DNA of 37,521 bases from Pseudomonas citrullilanati. GTDB lineage: Bacteria; Pseudomonadota; Gammaproteobacteria; Pseudomonadales; Pseudomonadaceae. The stretch is from assembly GCF_030580855.1 (NCBI RefSeq), contig NZ_JAUQOP010000049.1:1-37521 (forward strand). Direction: 5' to 3'. The notes under the pieces were generated by a model. The model was not told where the DNA came from. It did not search any database and saw only the letters and a list, made by a program, of their open reading frames with translations. A program made the translations under genes and the position numbers. Shown here piece after piece: positions 16,884 to 24,585 of the stretch (position 1 is its first letter; each line of letters begins with the position of its first letter).

Positions 16884-17075
16884 TCAGATCTCCTTGACGG
16901 GCGTTTCGCCCTGGACGTTCTTGATCAGCCCGATGACGTGCAGGCAGTCGGCCTTGTTCACGTAGGATTCGCCGCTGGCGATCGTCTCATGGTTGCCGGC
17001 CCTCAAGCGCCAGCGCCATTGGCCTTTGCCGGTGCTGTGGGTGCCACGGGTCTGCCGGTAGATTTCAAAATACAT
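16884..17075 (-). CDS. DUF1508 (YegP-like) small protein
   Basis: 63 residues. The core WRWRLRAGNHETIASGESYVN matches the DUF1508/YegP fold (a strand, then 'aGN.e.i..se.Y..k'), of which this is one copy. An AGGGAG site precedes the ATG. The biochemical role of the family is not established. It stands alone, divergent from the glycosyltransferase operon, and ends at a REP-type element. Confidence 0.8.
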   Translation of the reverse strand: MYFEIYRQTRGTHSTGKGQWRWRLRAGNHETIASGESYVNKADCLHVIGLIKNVQGETPVKEI

Positions 17076-17106
17076 CGGTTCGCTCCCTGCGATTATTCAG
17101 TCAAGA

Positions 17107-17157
17107 CATGTGGTTCACATGTGGCTGGAAGCCTAGCCAAACGGCTGGGTTTGGCTA
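17107..17157. promoter_or_regulatory. Two adjacent palindromes in a divergent intergenic region
   Basis: CATGTG-GTT-CACATG (17107-17121) is followed by a perfect 9-bp stem TAGCCAAAC (134-142) / GTTTGGCTA (149-157, both +17000). No T tract follows on either strand, so these look more like operator sites than terminators. They lie 32-82 bases upstream of the DUF1508 start and about 255-300 bases upstream of the glycosyltransferase start. The regulator is unknown. Confidence 0.35.
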
Positions 17158-17281
17158 CGGGAAAATCGTTTCCATTGGTGATCGGATATTACCGGGCATG
17201 AGTTCGAACGGAGGCTCGACCCGCAGCGACAAACAAGTCATCTTGCGGCCGGTGGGTCTGGGGTAAGTTCCGGTTTCATCC

Positions 17282-17311
17282 TTGCGTTGCCCTGGCCGGT
17301 CCTGCTTAATA
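17282..17311 (+). promoter_or_regulatory. Candidate sigma-70 promoter of the gtr-like operon
   Basis: TTGCGT (17282-17287) and TTAATA (17306-17311) are separated by 18 bases, about 100 bases before the GTG start. The match is moderate and the assignment is by eye only. Confidence 0.3.
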
Positions 17312-17411
17312 CGGTTCGATGCAGGCACCCTCCACGGGACGCCTGGGGCCGGTAACCTGGGGTTGGGCTGTCCGCCAGGTCCGAAAACACTATAAGAAAA
17401 AGAGCCATCAA

Positions 17412-18380
17412 GTGACTGAATATCCAGCAACGGATCTGCAAGGCCGGCTAGCGCTTTCGCTTGTCATCCCGGTCTACAACGAGGCCCAGTCCATCGACTT
17501 GTTCGTCGCCCGGATCGATCAGGTCTTCGCCCAGGAATCGCGGGTGGACCTGGAGCTGGTGTTCGTCAACGACGGCAGTGCCGACGACACCCTGGTGCGG
17601 CTGCTGGAACGGCAGAAGACCGATCCACGCCTGCGCATCGTCGACCTGAGTCGCAACTTCGGCAAGGAGGCGGCGCTGAGTGCCGGCCTGCAAGCGGCGC
17701 GTGGCCAGGCGGTGGTGCCGATCGACGTCGACCTGCAAGACCCTCCCGAGGTGATCCTCGAAATGATCGCCCACTGGCGCAACGGTGCCGAGGTGGTACT
17801 GGGCCATCGGGTCAACCGCGACTCCGATTCCTGGGCCAAGCAGGTCTCCGCCAACGGCTTCTATCGCCTGCACAACAAGATCGCCGACCACAAGTTGCCG
17901 GAAAACGTCGGTGATTTCCGCTTGATGGATCGTTGCGTGGTCGACGCCTTGCAGACGTTGCCCGAATCCCGGCGCTTCATGAAAGGGCTGTTTGCCTGGG
18001 TCGGGTTTCGCACCACCCATGTCGATTACGTGCGGCCCGAGCGCGCCGCCGGCCAGAGCAAGTTCAACGGCTGGCGGCTGTGGAACTTCGCCCTCGAAGG
18101 CATCACCAGCTTCAGCACCGAACCCTTGCGCATCTGGACCTACCTGGGGCTGTGCGTCTCGCTGGTGTCCTTTGCCTTCGCGATGTTCATCATCCTGCGG
18201 ACCCTGATTTCCGGGGTCGACCTGCCGGGCTACGCCTCGCTGATGGTGGCGGTCACCTTCCTGGGCGGGCTGCAATTGATCGGCATCGGCGTGCTGGGGG
18301 AATACCTGGGCCGCACCTACATCGAATCCAAACGTCGACCGGTGTTCCTGGTGCGGCGCATCTATGACCCTAAGGACTGA
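17412..18380 (+). CDS. GtrB-like polyprenyl-phosphate glycosyltransferase (GT2)
   Basis: 322 residues from the GTG at 17412. An in-frame ATG at 17319 adds 31 residues with no GT2 similarity, so I reject it. The catalytic half shows LVIPVYNEAQSI, FVNDGSADDTL, RNFGKEAAL and the metal-binding DVDLQDPP. The C-terminal part has two transmembrane helices (around 235-260 and 275-295) and ends in the family-typical R-R-P-V-F. Enzymes of this type load a sugar onto undecaprenyl phosphate at the inner face of the inner membrane. It is the first of four tightly packed genes including a GtrA-like flippase, which supports a GtrAB-type role in O-antigen or other envelope glycan decoration. The sugar is unknown. 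Confidence 0.92.
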   Translation: MTEYPATDLQGRLALSLVIPVYNEAQSIDLFVARIDQVFAQESRVDLELVFVNDGSADDTLVRLLERQKTDPRLRIVDLSRNFGKEAALSAGLQAARGQAVVPIDVDLQDPPEVILEMIAHWRNGAEVVLGHRVNRDSDSWAKQVSANGFYRLHNKIADHKLPENVGDFRLMDRCVVDALQTLPESRRFMKGLFAWVGFRTTHVDYVRPERAAGQSKFNGWRLWNFALEGITSFSTEPLRIWTYLGLCVSLVSFAFAMFIILRTLISGVDLPGYASLMVAVTFLGGLQLIGIGVLGEYLGRTYIESKRRPVFLVRRIYDPKD

Positions 18381-18383
18381 ACC

Positions 18384-19094
18384 GTGGATCTCAAGGAAAC
18401 CGATATCCTGGGGCCCGATATCGGGCAGCACTGGTATTACCGTTCCAAGGCGCTCGCCATGCGCCATCTGCTCAAGGGCATTTCGCCCCGCACATTGCTG
18501 GACGTGGGCGCCGGGTCGGGGTTTTTTTCCCACCATTTGCTGAGCCATACCGAGACGGCCCAGGCATGGTGCGTGGACATCAGTTACCCGCAAGATTCCG
18601 ATGCCACCACCGCCGGCAAGCCGGTCCATTACCGGCGCGCCATCGACACGCTGGACGCTGACCTGGTGCTGCTGATGGATGTGCTGGAGCACGTGGACGA
18701 TGACGTCGGCTTGCTCAAGGGCTATGTCGACAAAGTGCCGTCGGGCAGTCGTTTCCTGATCACCGTGCCGGCGTTCCAGTTTCTCTGGAGCGGCCATGAC
18801 GATTTTCTCGAGCACAAGCGGCGCTATACCCTCAGGCAACTGGAGGACGTCGTGGCGCAAGCCGGTCTGCAGGCCCAGCACGGTGCCTATTACTTCGGCC
18901 TGGTGTTTCCCATCGCTGCCGGCCTGCGGCTGGTGCAGCGCCGTGCTCGCGGCGAGGCGCCCAAGTCCCAGCTGGCGCGGCATCATCCGCTGGTCAACGG
19001 CGTGTTGAAGGCCTTGTGCACGCTGGAGCGTCCGTTCATGGGCGCCAACCGTGTCGCCGGCCTGACCGTGTTCTGCCTGGCGCAGAAGCCGTGA
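18384..19094 (+). CDS. Class I SAM-dependent methyltransferase in the gtr-like operon
   Basis: 236 residues, GTG start 3 bases after the preceding stop. Motif I is LLDVGAGSGFFSHHLL near residue 36, with DADLVLLMDVLEHVDDD further on, typical of Methyltransf_11/23-type enzymes. The position between GtrB- and GtrA-like genes suggests the substrate is a lipid-linked sugar or polyprenyl intermediate, but that is inference. Its stop overlaps the start of the next gene (GTGA), so translation is coupled. A methyltransferase is not part of the classical three-gene gtr cassette. Confidence 0.88.
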   Translation: MDLKETDILGPDIGQHWYYRSKALAMRHLLKGISPRTLLDVGAGSGFFSHHLLSHTETAQAWCVDISYPQDSDATTAGKPVHYRRAIDTLDADLVLLMDVLEHVDDDVGLLKGYVDKVPSGSRFLITVPAFQFLWSGHDDFLEHKRRYTLRQLEDVVAQAGLQAQHGAYYFGLVFPIAAGLRLVQRRARGEAPKSQLARHHPLVNGVLKALCTLERPFMGANRVAGLTVFCLAQKP

Positions 19095-19474
19095 CCTGGA
19101 TGCACTCGCCGCTGCTGCGCCGTGCCTTGCGCTTTGCCCTGACGGGCCTGTTCGTCACCGCGATACATGTCGTGGCTGCGGTGTCGTTCATGCACCTGGT
19201 CCTGGCCAACCCGCCGCTGGCCAACGGGTTCGCTTTTCTTGTCGCCACCCTCGTTTCCTACCTGATCAACACCCTGTGGAGTTTTTCCAGCCAGCTGCGT
19301 GGCCGCACGCTCGGTCGGTTCGTGGTGGTGTCGGTCGGCGGGTTCTGGCTGGCGATGCTGGTGGCCTGGGTGGCCCAGGGCGCCGGCCTGGACTACCGGG
19401 CCGGGATCGCGGCGGTGGCGCTGGTCATCCCGGTGTTCACCTTCATCCTGCATAACTTCTGGACGTATCGATGA
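19091..19474 (+). CDS. GtrA-like membrane protein (putative polyprenyl-phosphate-sugar flippase)
   Basis: 127 residues from the GTG at 19091, overlapping the previous stop. An upstream in-frame start at 19016 would add residues lacking family similarity. Four transmembrane helices are evident, with RFALTGLFVTAIHVVAAVS at the start and FLVATLVSYLINTLWSFSS in the middle; this is the usual GtrA/DPMS3 layout. Family members are thought to flip the lipid-linked sugar made by GtrB across the inner membrane. The stop overlaps the next start (ATGA). Confidence 0.9.
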   Translation: MTWMHSPLLRRALRFALTGLFVTAIHVVAAVSFMHLVLANPPLANGFAFLVATLVSYLINTLWSFSSQLRGRTLGRFVVVSVGGFWLAMLVAWVAQGAGLDYRAGIAAVALVIPVFTFILHNFWTYR

Positions 19475-21555
19475 CCGCTCGCGGCAAGCATTTCCCGGTT
19501 TTCCTGCTGCCCCTGTTGCTGGGGGCGCTGGCGTTCCTGCTGGTGATCGGCCCTCGGGTCCTGGACCCGACGAACATTGCCTGGCTGGGGGAGGGCGATG
19601 CGGCGACCCATTACATGGGCTGGGCATTTTTCCGACATTCGCCCTGGACTTTTCCACTGGGCATGAACCCCTCCTATGGGCTGGAGCTGGGCAACGGGAT
19701 CATCTTTTCCGACTCCAACCCGCTGCTGGCATTGCTGTTCAAGCCGTTCGATGCCTGGCTTCCGGCGACCTTCCAGTATTTCGGTTTCTGGCTGCTGGCC
19801 TGTTTTGTCCTGCAAGCCTGGTTCGCCTGGAAACTGCTCGGCCTGCTGACGCCGTCCGTGTGGGTCCGGTTGCTGGGCACCGGCCTGTTGGTGTTTTCGC
19901 CGCCGATGTTCCTGCGCATGGGCGGGCACTTGTCGCTGTCCGGGCACTTCCTGATCCTCGCCGCCCTGTACCTGGCGCTGCGCCCCGGCCTGGATAAGCG
20001 CCGGCTGGCCTGGGGCGGGTTGTTGGCTGCCACGGCGCTGGTGCATGCCTACCTGTTGGCAATGGTCGCGTTGATCTGGCTGGCCGATCTTGCCACCCGG
20101 ACCTTGCAAGCCCGGTTGTCGCGCCGCGAAGCTGGGGTCGAATTGGGAGGTGTGTTCCTGCTCGTGGCATTCTGCTGCTGGCAGGCCGGTTATTTCAGCG
20201 TGGGCGGCGGGACCGTGGCGGGCGGCTACGGGTTGTATCGCCTGAACGTCATGTCGTTGGTCAACCCCAGTGGTTGGTCGCACCTGCTGCGGGACCTGCC
20301 CCAGGGGCCGGGTGACTACGAGGGTTTCAACTACCTGGGCCTGGGCATCTTGATGCTGGCGATCTGCGCTGGCGTGGCAGGGTTGCAAGGTAACACCGGT
20401 CTGGTCAACGCCGTGCGCGATAAACGACTGTTGCTGTGGGCCTTGATCGGGTTGACCCTGTTTTCGCTCACCAACAACGTCGGGATTGGCACGCTGGATG
20501 TGCATTACTGGCTCCCGCGCACTGTTGAAAAACTGGCGAATATTTTCCGTGCGGCCGGCCGGATGTTCTGGCCGGTGTTCTACGCCCTGGTGTTCGTGGT
20601 GATCTTCCTGGTGATCCGCGGCAACCCGCCACGGGCCGCTGCCTGCCTGTTGGCGCTCGCCCTGGTGGTGCAGGTCCTGGACACCCACGCGGGATGGGCC
20701 GGCCTGCGCAGCAACCGGATGCAAACAGCCGCGTCGAGTTGGCCCACGCCGCTGAAGGACCCCTTCTGGGCCAGCGCCGCCGGCCATTATTCGAAGGTGC
20801 GGACATTGATGCCGCAGAACCAACCGGAGAATTGGCTGTTGGCCAGCCAGTACGCCGTGGAGCACGGCCTGGAAACCGACGGCGTGTATTTGGGGCGCAT
20901 GGGCACCCGGGAGATCGAACGGGCCCAACGGCACGCCGACCAGATGCTCGCCAGCGGCCAGTACGAGGCGGATTCGCTGTACATCCTCGACAGCCGTGCC
21001 GCGCCGCTGGCCGCGAAGACCGTTGATCACCAGACCGACCTGCTGACCCGCGTCGATGGGCTGGTGGTGCTGGCGCCGGGGTGGAAGTCGTGTGCCGCGT
21101 GTCCGGTGTTTGCCGACGAAACGCTGGACGTGCAAGTCCGGCTGGGTGAGCGCCAACTGTTCAACCGGGCCAACGCCATGCTGACCAAGGGCTGGGGCCG
21201 TGTCGAGGAGTGGGGCACCTGGTCCGAAGGGAACGAGGCTGAGGTGGTATTGCGCGTGCCACCGCAGGCCCGGTCCATTGCGGTTGAAGCGGCGGCGTTC
21301 GTACAGCCCCGGCACACGAGCCAACGGGTCGACGTCTCGATCAACGGCGTGGCGGCGCTGTCGACGCGGCTCACTCGCTTTCAGGACAACACCCTTGAAC
21401 TGCCGCTGACGCCGGCCATTCATCAGGCAATAGGAGCAGAAGGGCAAGTGCGGCTGCACTTCCACATGCCCGACGCCATCAGTCCCAAGGCGCTGGGGTT
21501 GGGGGCAGATGAGCGAGTCATGGGGCTGGGGCTGAAATCCCTGACGGTGAACTAG
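19471..21555 (+). CDS. DUF6311-type polytopic membrane protein, probable GtrC-like glycosyltransferase
   Basis: 694 residues. The N-terminal about 430 residues contain roughly ten hydrophobic helices with a first periplasmic loop carrying EGDAATHYMGWAFFRHSPW, the acidic loop typical of GT-C-fold transferases. The C-terminal about 260 residues are soluble and presumably periplasmic. I associate this with DUF6311 from memory. Coupling to gtrA-like and gtrB-like genes suggests it is the third, substrate-specific component that moves the sugar from the polyprenyl carrier to its acceptor. The catalytic Asp (in GDAATH) is a prediction. A REPIN-like palindrome follows the stop codon. Confidence 0.82.
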   Translation: MTARGKHFPVFLLPLLLGALAFLLVIGPRVLDPTNIAWLGEGDAATHYMGWAFFRHSPWTFPLGMNPSYGLELGNGIIFSDSNPLLALLFKPFDAWLPATFQYFGFWLLACFVLQAWFAWKLLGLLTPSVWVRLLGTGLLVFSPPMFLRMGGHLSLSGHFLILAALYLALRPGLDKRRLAWGGLLAATALVHAYLLAMVALIWLADLATRTLQARLSRREAGVELGGVFLLVAFCCWQAGYFSVGGGTVAGGYGLYRLNVMSLVNPSGWSHLLRDLPQGPGDYEGFNYLGLGILMLAICAGVAGLQGNTGLVNAVRDKRLLLWALIGLTLFSLTNNVGIGTLDVHYWLPRTVEKLANIFRAAGRMFWPVFYALVFVVIFLVIRGNPPRAAACLLALALVVQVLDTHAGWAGLRSNRMQTAASSWPTPLKDPFWASAAGHYSKVRTLMPQNQPENWLLASQYAVEHGLETDGVYLGRMGTREIERAQRHADQMLASGQYEADSLYILDSRAAPLAAKTVDHQTDLLTRVDGLVVLAPGWKSCAACPVFADETLDVQVRLGERQLFNRANAMLTKGWGRVEEWGTWSEGNEAEVVLRVPPQARSIAVEAAAFVQPRHTSQRVDVSINGVAALSTRLTRFQDNTLELPLTPAIHQAIGAEGQVRLHFHMPDAISPKALGLGADERVMGLGLKSLTVN

Positions 21556-21565
21556 ACACCTCATC

Positions 21566-21640
21566 CTGTGGAGGCGAGCCCTGCTCGCGAACGCGGAGTG
21601 CCAGGTCAGTCAACGTGGCTGACCCACCGCGTTCGCGGCT
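21566..21640. repeat. Degenerate REPIN downstream of the gtr-like operon
   Basis: GGCGAGCCCTGCTCGCGA on the left pairs through CGCGAACGCGG (21586-21596) with CCGCGTTCGCG (21628-21638). The right copy is truncated. Its stem may help end the operon transcript. Confidence 0.65.
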
Positions 21641-21729
21641 CAGATTGGAGCTTGGTATCAGCCCGGTTCCTTTGTGCTTGGACCTTCTGCGCATAGACGC
21701 GTACCCCCGGCGTTCCTACACTGCACCCA

Positions 21730-21739
21730 GTTCCGGAAC
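21730..21739. promoter_or_regulatory. GTTCCGGAAC palindrome before a LysR gene
   Basis: A perfect 10-bp palindrome lies immediately upstream of the GGAG site of the LysR-family gene. It could be an autoregulatory site or chance; there is no second copy nearby. Confidence 0.2.
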
Positions 21740-21750
21740 GGGAGTTGTGG

Positions 21751-22674
21751 ATGAATCGCAATGAATTGCGCAAGGCCGATATCAACCTGATGGTGGTGTT
21801 CGAGACGCTGATGCTCGAACGCAACGTGACGCGAGTGGCGGAGAAGTTGTTCCTGGGCCAGCCCACCATCAGCTCGGCCCTCAACCGTTTGCGCAAGATG
21901 TTCAACGACCCGCTGTTCATTCGCGTTGGCCATCGCATGGAGCCGACCGCACGGGCCGAGGAGATCATCCGGCACTTGTCCCCGGCGCTGGACTCGCTGT
22001 CGGTGGCCCTGAGCCTGACCCACGATTTCGACCCGGCCAGCAGCACCATGACCTTTCGCATCGGCCTGTCGGATGACGTCGAGTTCGGCCTGTTGCCGCC
22101 CTTGCTGAGCAGCCTGCGCCAGGAAGCGCCGCAGATCGTGTTCGTGGTCCAGCACGTCGATTACTGGCGCATCCCCGACCTGCTGGCGTCGGGCGATATC
22201 ACCGTGGGCATCAGCCAGACGCGCGGGCTGCCGGCCAATGCCAAGCGCAAATTGTTGCGGCACATCCAGCCGCGGGTGCTGCGTGCCGATGCGTCGGACA
22301 CGCCGCTGACCCTCGACGAATACTGTGCGCGCCCGCATGTGCTGGTGTCCCATACCGCCAATGTGGCCGGTTTTGCCGATGAGTGGCTGGCCGAGATCGG
22401 CCGTACGCGCCAGGTGGTGCTGTCGGTGCCGCAGTACAGCGCGCTGCCGGCGCTGCTGGCGGGCACGGACCTGATCGCCAGCCTGCCTGACTACACCGCG
22501 GCCGCCATGGCGGCTTCAGGCCAGTTGTTCAGCGAACCGTTTCCCTTCAAGACGCCCACCCTGGACTTGTCCATGGTCTGGTTGAGCCATGTCGACAGTG
22601 ACCCGGCCGAGCGCTGGCTGCGGTCCCGGCTGGAGGCGTTCATGGGCGAGCGCATCGTGCCGGGACGCACCTGA
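21751..22674 (+). CDS. LysR-family transcriptional regulator
   Basis: 307 residues from ATG 21751, with GGAG 6 bases upstream; the TTG at 21745 overlaps the spacer. The N-terminal winged helix contains VFETLMLERNVTRVAEKLFL and GQPTISSALNRLR, followed by the linker helix and a periplasmic-binding-protein-like effector domain from about residue 95 (TFRIGLSDDVEFGLLPPLL). It lies 99 bases upstream of, and in the same direction as, the CHMI-like isomerase gene, so that gene is a possible target. Confidence 0.92.
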   Translation: MNRNELRKADINLMVVFETLMLERNVTRVAEKLFLGQPTISSALNRLRKMFNDPLFIRVGHRMEPTARAEEIIRHLSPALDSLSVALSLTHDFDPASSTMTFRIGLSDDVEFGLLPPLLSSLRQEAPQIVFVVQHVDYWRIPDLLASGDITVGISQTRGLPANAKRKLLRHIQPRVLRADASDTPLTLDEYCARPHVLVSHTANVAGFADEWLAEIGRTRQVVLSVPQYSALPALLAGTDLIASLPDYTAAAMAASGQLFSEPFPFKTPTLDLSMVWLSHVDSDPAERWLRSRLEAFMGERIVPGRT

Positions 22675-22773
22675 CACGCCGGGTGACGAAACAAAACCTG
22701 CCGCAAAGGCGAAAGTCGAGCTAAGGTTGCGAGGCATTCATCACCTCGTCATTGTCGAACTGGAGTCGAACAC

Positions 22774-23139
22774 ATGCCCCACCTGCACATGGAGTACACC
22801 GCCAACCTGCCCGAGCTCAAGCCCGAGGTCGCATTGTTGCGCCTCAACAATGCGCTGGTGGCGTCCGGGCAGTTCGCGGCGGAGTCGGACATCAAGAGCC
22901 GGGCCATGAAGGTGGAAACGTTTCGGGTCGGCACCGGCCTGGGCGAGCGCGCGTTCGTGCACGTGAAGCTGGCGTTGTTGAGCGGTCGCTCGCCGGAGGT
23001 CAAGAAACAGCTGGCCGACAGCCTGCTGGCGGTGATCCAGGAGCTTGGCCCCTGGCCGGAAGGTGTCTCGGTGCAGCTGTGCGCGGAAATCCTCGACATC
23101 GATCGCGGCCCTTATGCCAAGGCCTTGATCGGTCATTGA
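22774..23139 (+). CDS. 5-carboxymethyl-2-hydroxymuconate delta-isomerase-like protein (HpcD/HpaF family)
   Basis: 121 residues, the usual family length. The protein starts MPHLHMEYTAN, so Pro2, the catalytic N-terminal proline of the tautomerase superfamily, is present. Further family segments are IKSRAMKVETFRVG, FVHVKLALLSGRS and ILDIDRG. In homoprotocatechuate degradation the enzyme isomerises 5-carboxymethyl-2-hydroxymuconate, but no other hpa/hpc genes lie nearby, so the actual substrate may differ. It converges with a LysR gene only 12 bases away. Confidence 0.87.
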   Translation: MPHLHMEYTANLPELKPEVALLRLNNALVASGQFAAESDIKSRAMKVETFRVGTGLGERAFVHVKLALLSGRSPEVKKQLADSLLAVIQELGPWPEGVSVQLCAEILDIDRGPYAKALIGH

Positions 23140-23151
23140 GCCGCGGCGGGC

Positions 23152-24075
23152 CTACCCGGCGCTGGCCTTGATGATCTGCTCGCGCAGCCAGGCGTTGGCG
23201 CTGTCCTGGTCCGCAGCCTGGCTCCATTGCATGTTCAGGGTAAACCCCGGCAGGCCCCTGGGCACTTCGTGGTGATTGAAGATCGCCTCGTTCGCCAGCA
23301 GTTTCTGGATGCGGCGAGGCAAGGTCAGGATGAAATCGGTGCCGGTGATCATCTTCAGCGCGGCGCTGTAGCTGTTGGCCCGCGCGGCAATCTGGCGGTG
23401 GTGCGCCTGCTGCGACAGCCAGCCGTCCACCATGTTGCTGGATGAGGTCCAGGGTGTCGGAAAAACGTGCCGGCGCTGTACGAACGATTGAAGGCTCAAT
23501 TGCGGTTCCAGTGGCGTCGCCCGCTTGTCCACGACACACACCAGTTCTTCCTCCAGCAACTGCCGGGTCTTGAGGTCGGCATGACGGCTGTGAAAGTCCG
23601 GGCCGAAGCAGATCACCAGGTCGAGGCTGCCGTCGCGCAGCTCTTCGGCGGGGATGTCGGCTTCGAGCTTGTGCACGTTGACCACCACGGGCAGGTCGGC
23701 GTAGTCGAAGCTTCGCAGCAACGGCGGCAGGATCACGTGTTCGAAGTATTCCGGCGCGCAGATATTGAAGGTGATGGCTTGCCGGGTCGGATCGAACGTT
23801 GGCGTCCCGGCGTGGCACAGGTTGATGCTTTGCAAAATGGCGCGCACATGGTCGTACATGCCCTCGGCCTTGCAGGTCGGGCGCATGCCGGTGCGGGTGT
23901 TGATAAACAGCTCGTCTTCGAAACAGGTTCGCAGTTTCTTCAGGCAGTAGCTGACAGTGGACTGGCTGACACACAACGCCTCGGACACGCCGGTGACGCT
24001 GCTTTGCTCGTACACGGCGCTAAACACCATGAGGTCTTGCATATCGAGCTTTCTGAGGGAGTTACTGTTCAGCAT
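23152..24075 (-). CDS. LysR-family transcriptional regulator, divergent from a GS-like gene
   Basis: 307 residues from the ATG at 24075 (MLNSNSLRKLDMQDL). The open frame extends 41 residues further upstream but that part lacks LysR similarity. The HTH region reads VFSAVYEQSSVTGVSEALCV and SQSTVSYCLKKLR. The effector domain begins near residue 95. Divergent orientation with a gamma-glutamyl ligase gene across a 510-base gap is the classic LysR arrangement, so control of that gene is likely. An ATCGT-N6-ACGAT palindrome sits 56 bases upstream of its start. Confidence 0.9.
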   Translation of the reverse strand: MLNSNSLRKLDMQDLMVFSAVYEQSSVTGVSEALCVSQSTVSYCLKKLRTCFEDELFINTRTGMRPTCKAEGMYDHVRAILQSINLCHAGTPTFDPTRQAITFNICAPEYFEHVILPPLLRSFDYADLPVVVNVHKLEADIPAEELRDGSLDLVICFGPDFHSRHADLKTRQLLEEELVCVVDKRATPLEPQLSLQSFVQRRHVFPTPWTSSSNMVDGWLSQQAHHRQIAARANSYSAALKMITGTDFILTLPRRIQKLLANEAIFNHHEVPRGLPGFTLNMQWSQAADQDSANAWLREQIIKASAG

Positions 24076-24130
24076 CCTTTCTGTCTCTCGCTGTGCTCCT
24101 TGCGCGGATCTTGCGCAAACCAGGCTGATG

Positions 24131-24146
24131 ATCGTAACGGAACGAT
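24131..24146. promoter_or_regulatory. Candidate LysR operator (ATCGT-N6-ACGAT)
   Basis: An interrupted dyad of 5-bp arms lies between the divergent LysR and GS-like genes, close to the regulator. The size fits a LysR-type site, but the motif was found by eye and no second half-site was recognised near the GS-like promoter. Confidence 0.3.
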
Positions 24147-24585
24147 GGTCCCAAGAGAATGCCGGGCAGGCCGTTTCTCGGTCGGCAGTGGGACACATAA
24201 TGTAGTGAATACGACGCGCCGATCAACGTCCGGGTCGCTCATCCAATGTTTAGCCGGGCCCGATCCAAACTCCACCAAATCGAGGTTTAATCGCCGTGGG
24301 CCGTCGTGGGACGCTGCCCCGATATATTTCCAGTGATGCGCTCATGGACGGTTGGCCCCCGACATTCCAATATTCGTCACCGACTGCGGTGGGCCAGCGG
24401 CCTGCCGCGACGCCGTCGCTGAGCGCGCTGCCCTCCGAACTGGCCTTCTGGGCACTCTGGCATTGTCGCCATGCACGTCCTCCGGACACCTTCGTTTCCT
24501 GTTGATCCCTTCACGGTGCTTGCCGACGCGAGCACGGGTTGACGGCGCCTGGGCGCCTGTCCGACATGACAATACGAGCCTTGCG
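24147..24585. other. Long gene-free leader upstream of the GS-like gene
   Basis: About 440 bases without a supportable gene. The reading frame of the GS-like protein stays open back to 24352, but the extra 78 residues have no glutamine synthetase similarity. I see no clear terminator, repeat or RNA structure here; promoter elements for the GS-like gene presumably lie in it. Confidence 0.4.

Noticed and set aside
19393..21564. 723-codon open frame antisense to the DUF6311 gene
   Set aside because: Gln/His/Arg-rich translation without domains; the sense frame has transmembrane helices and operon coupling.
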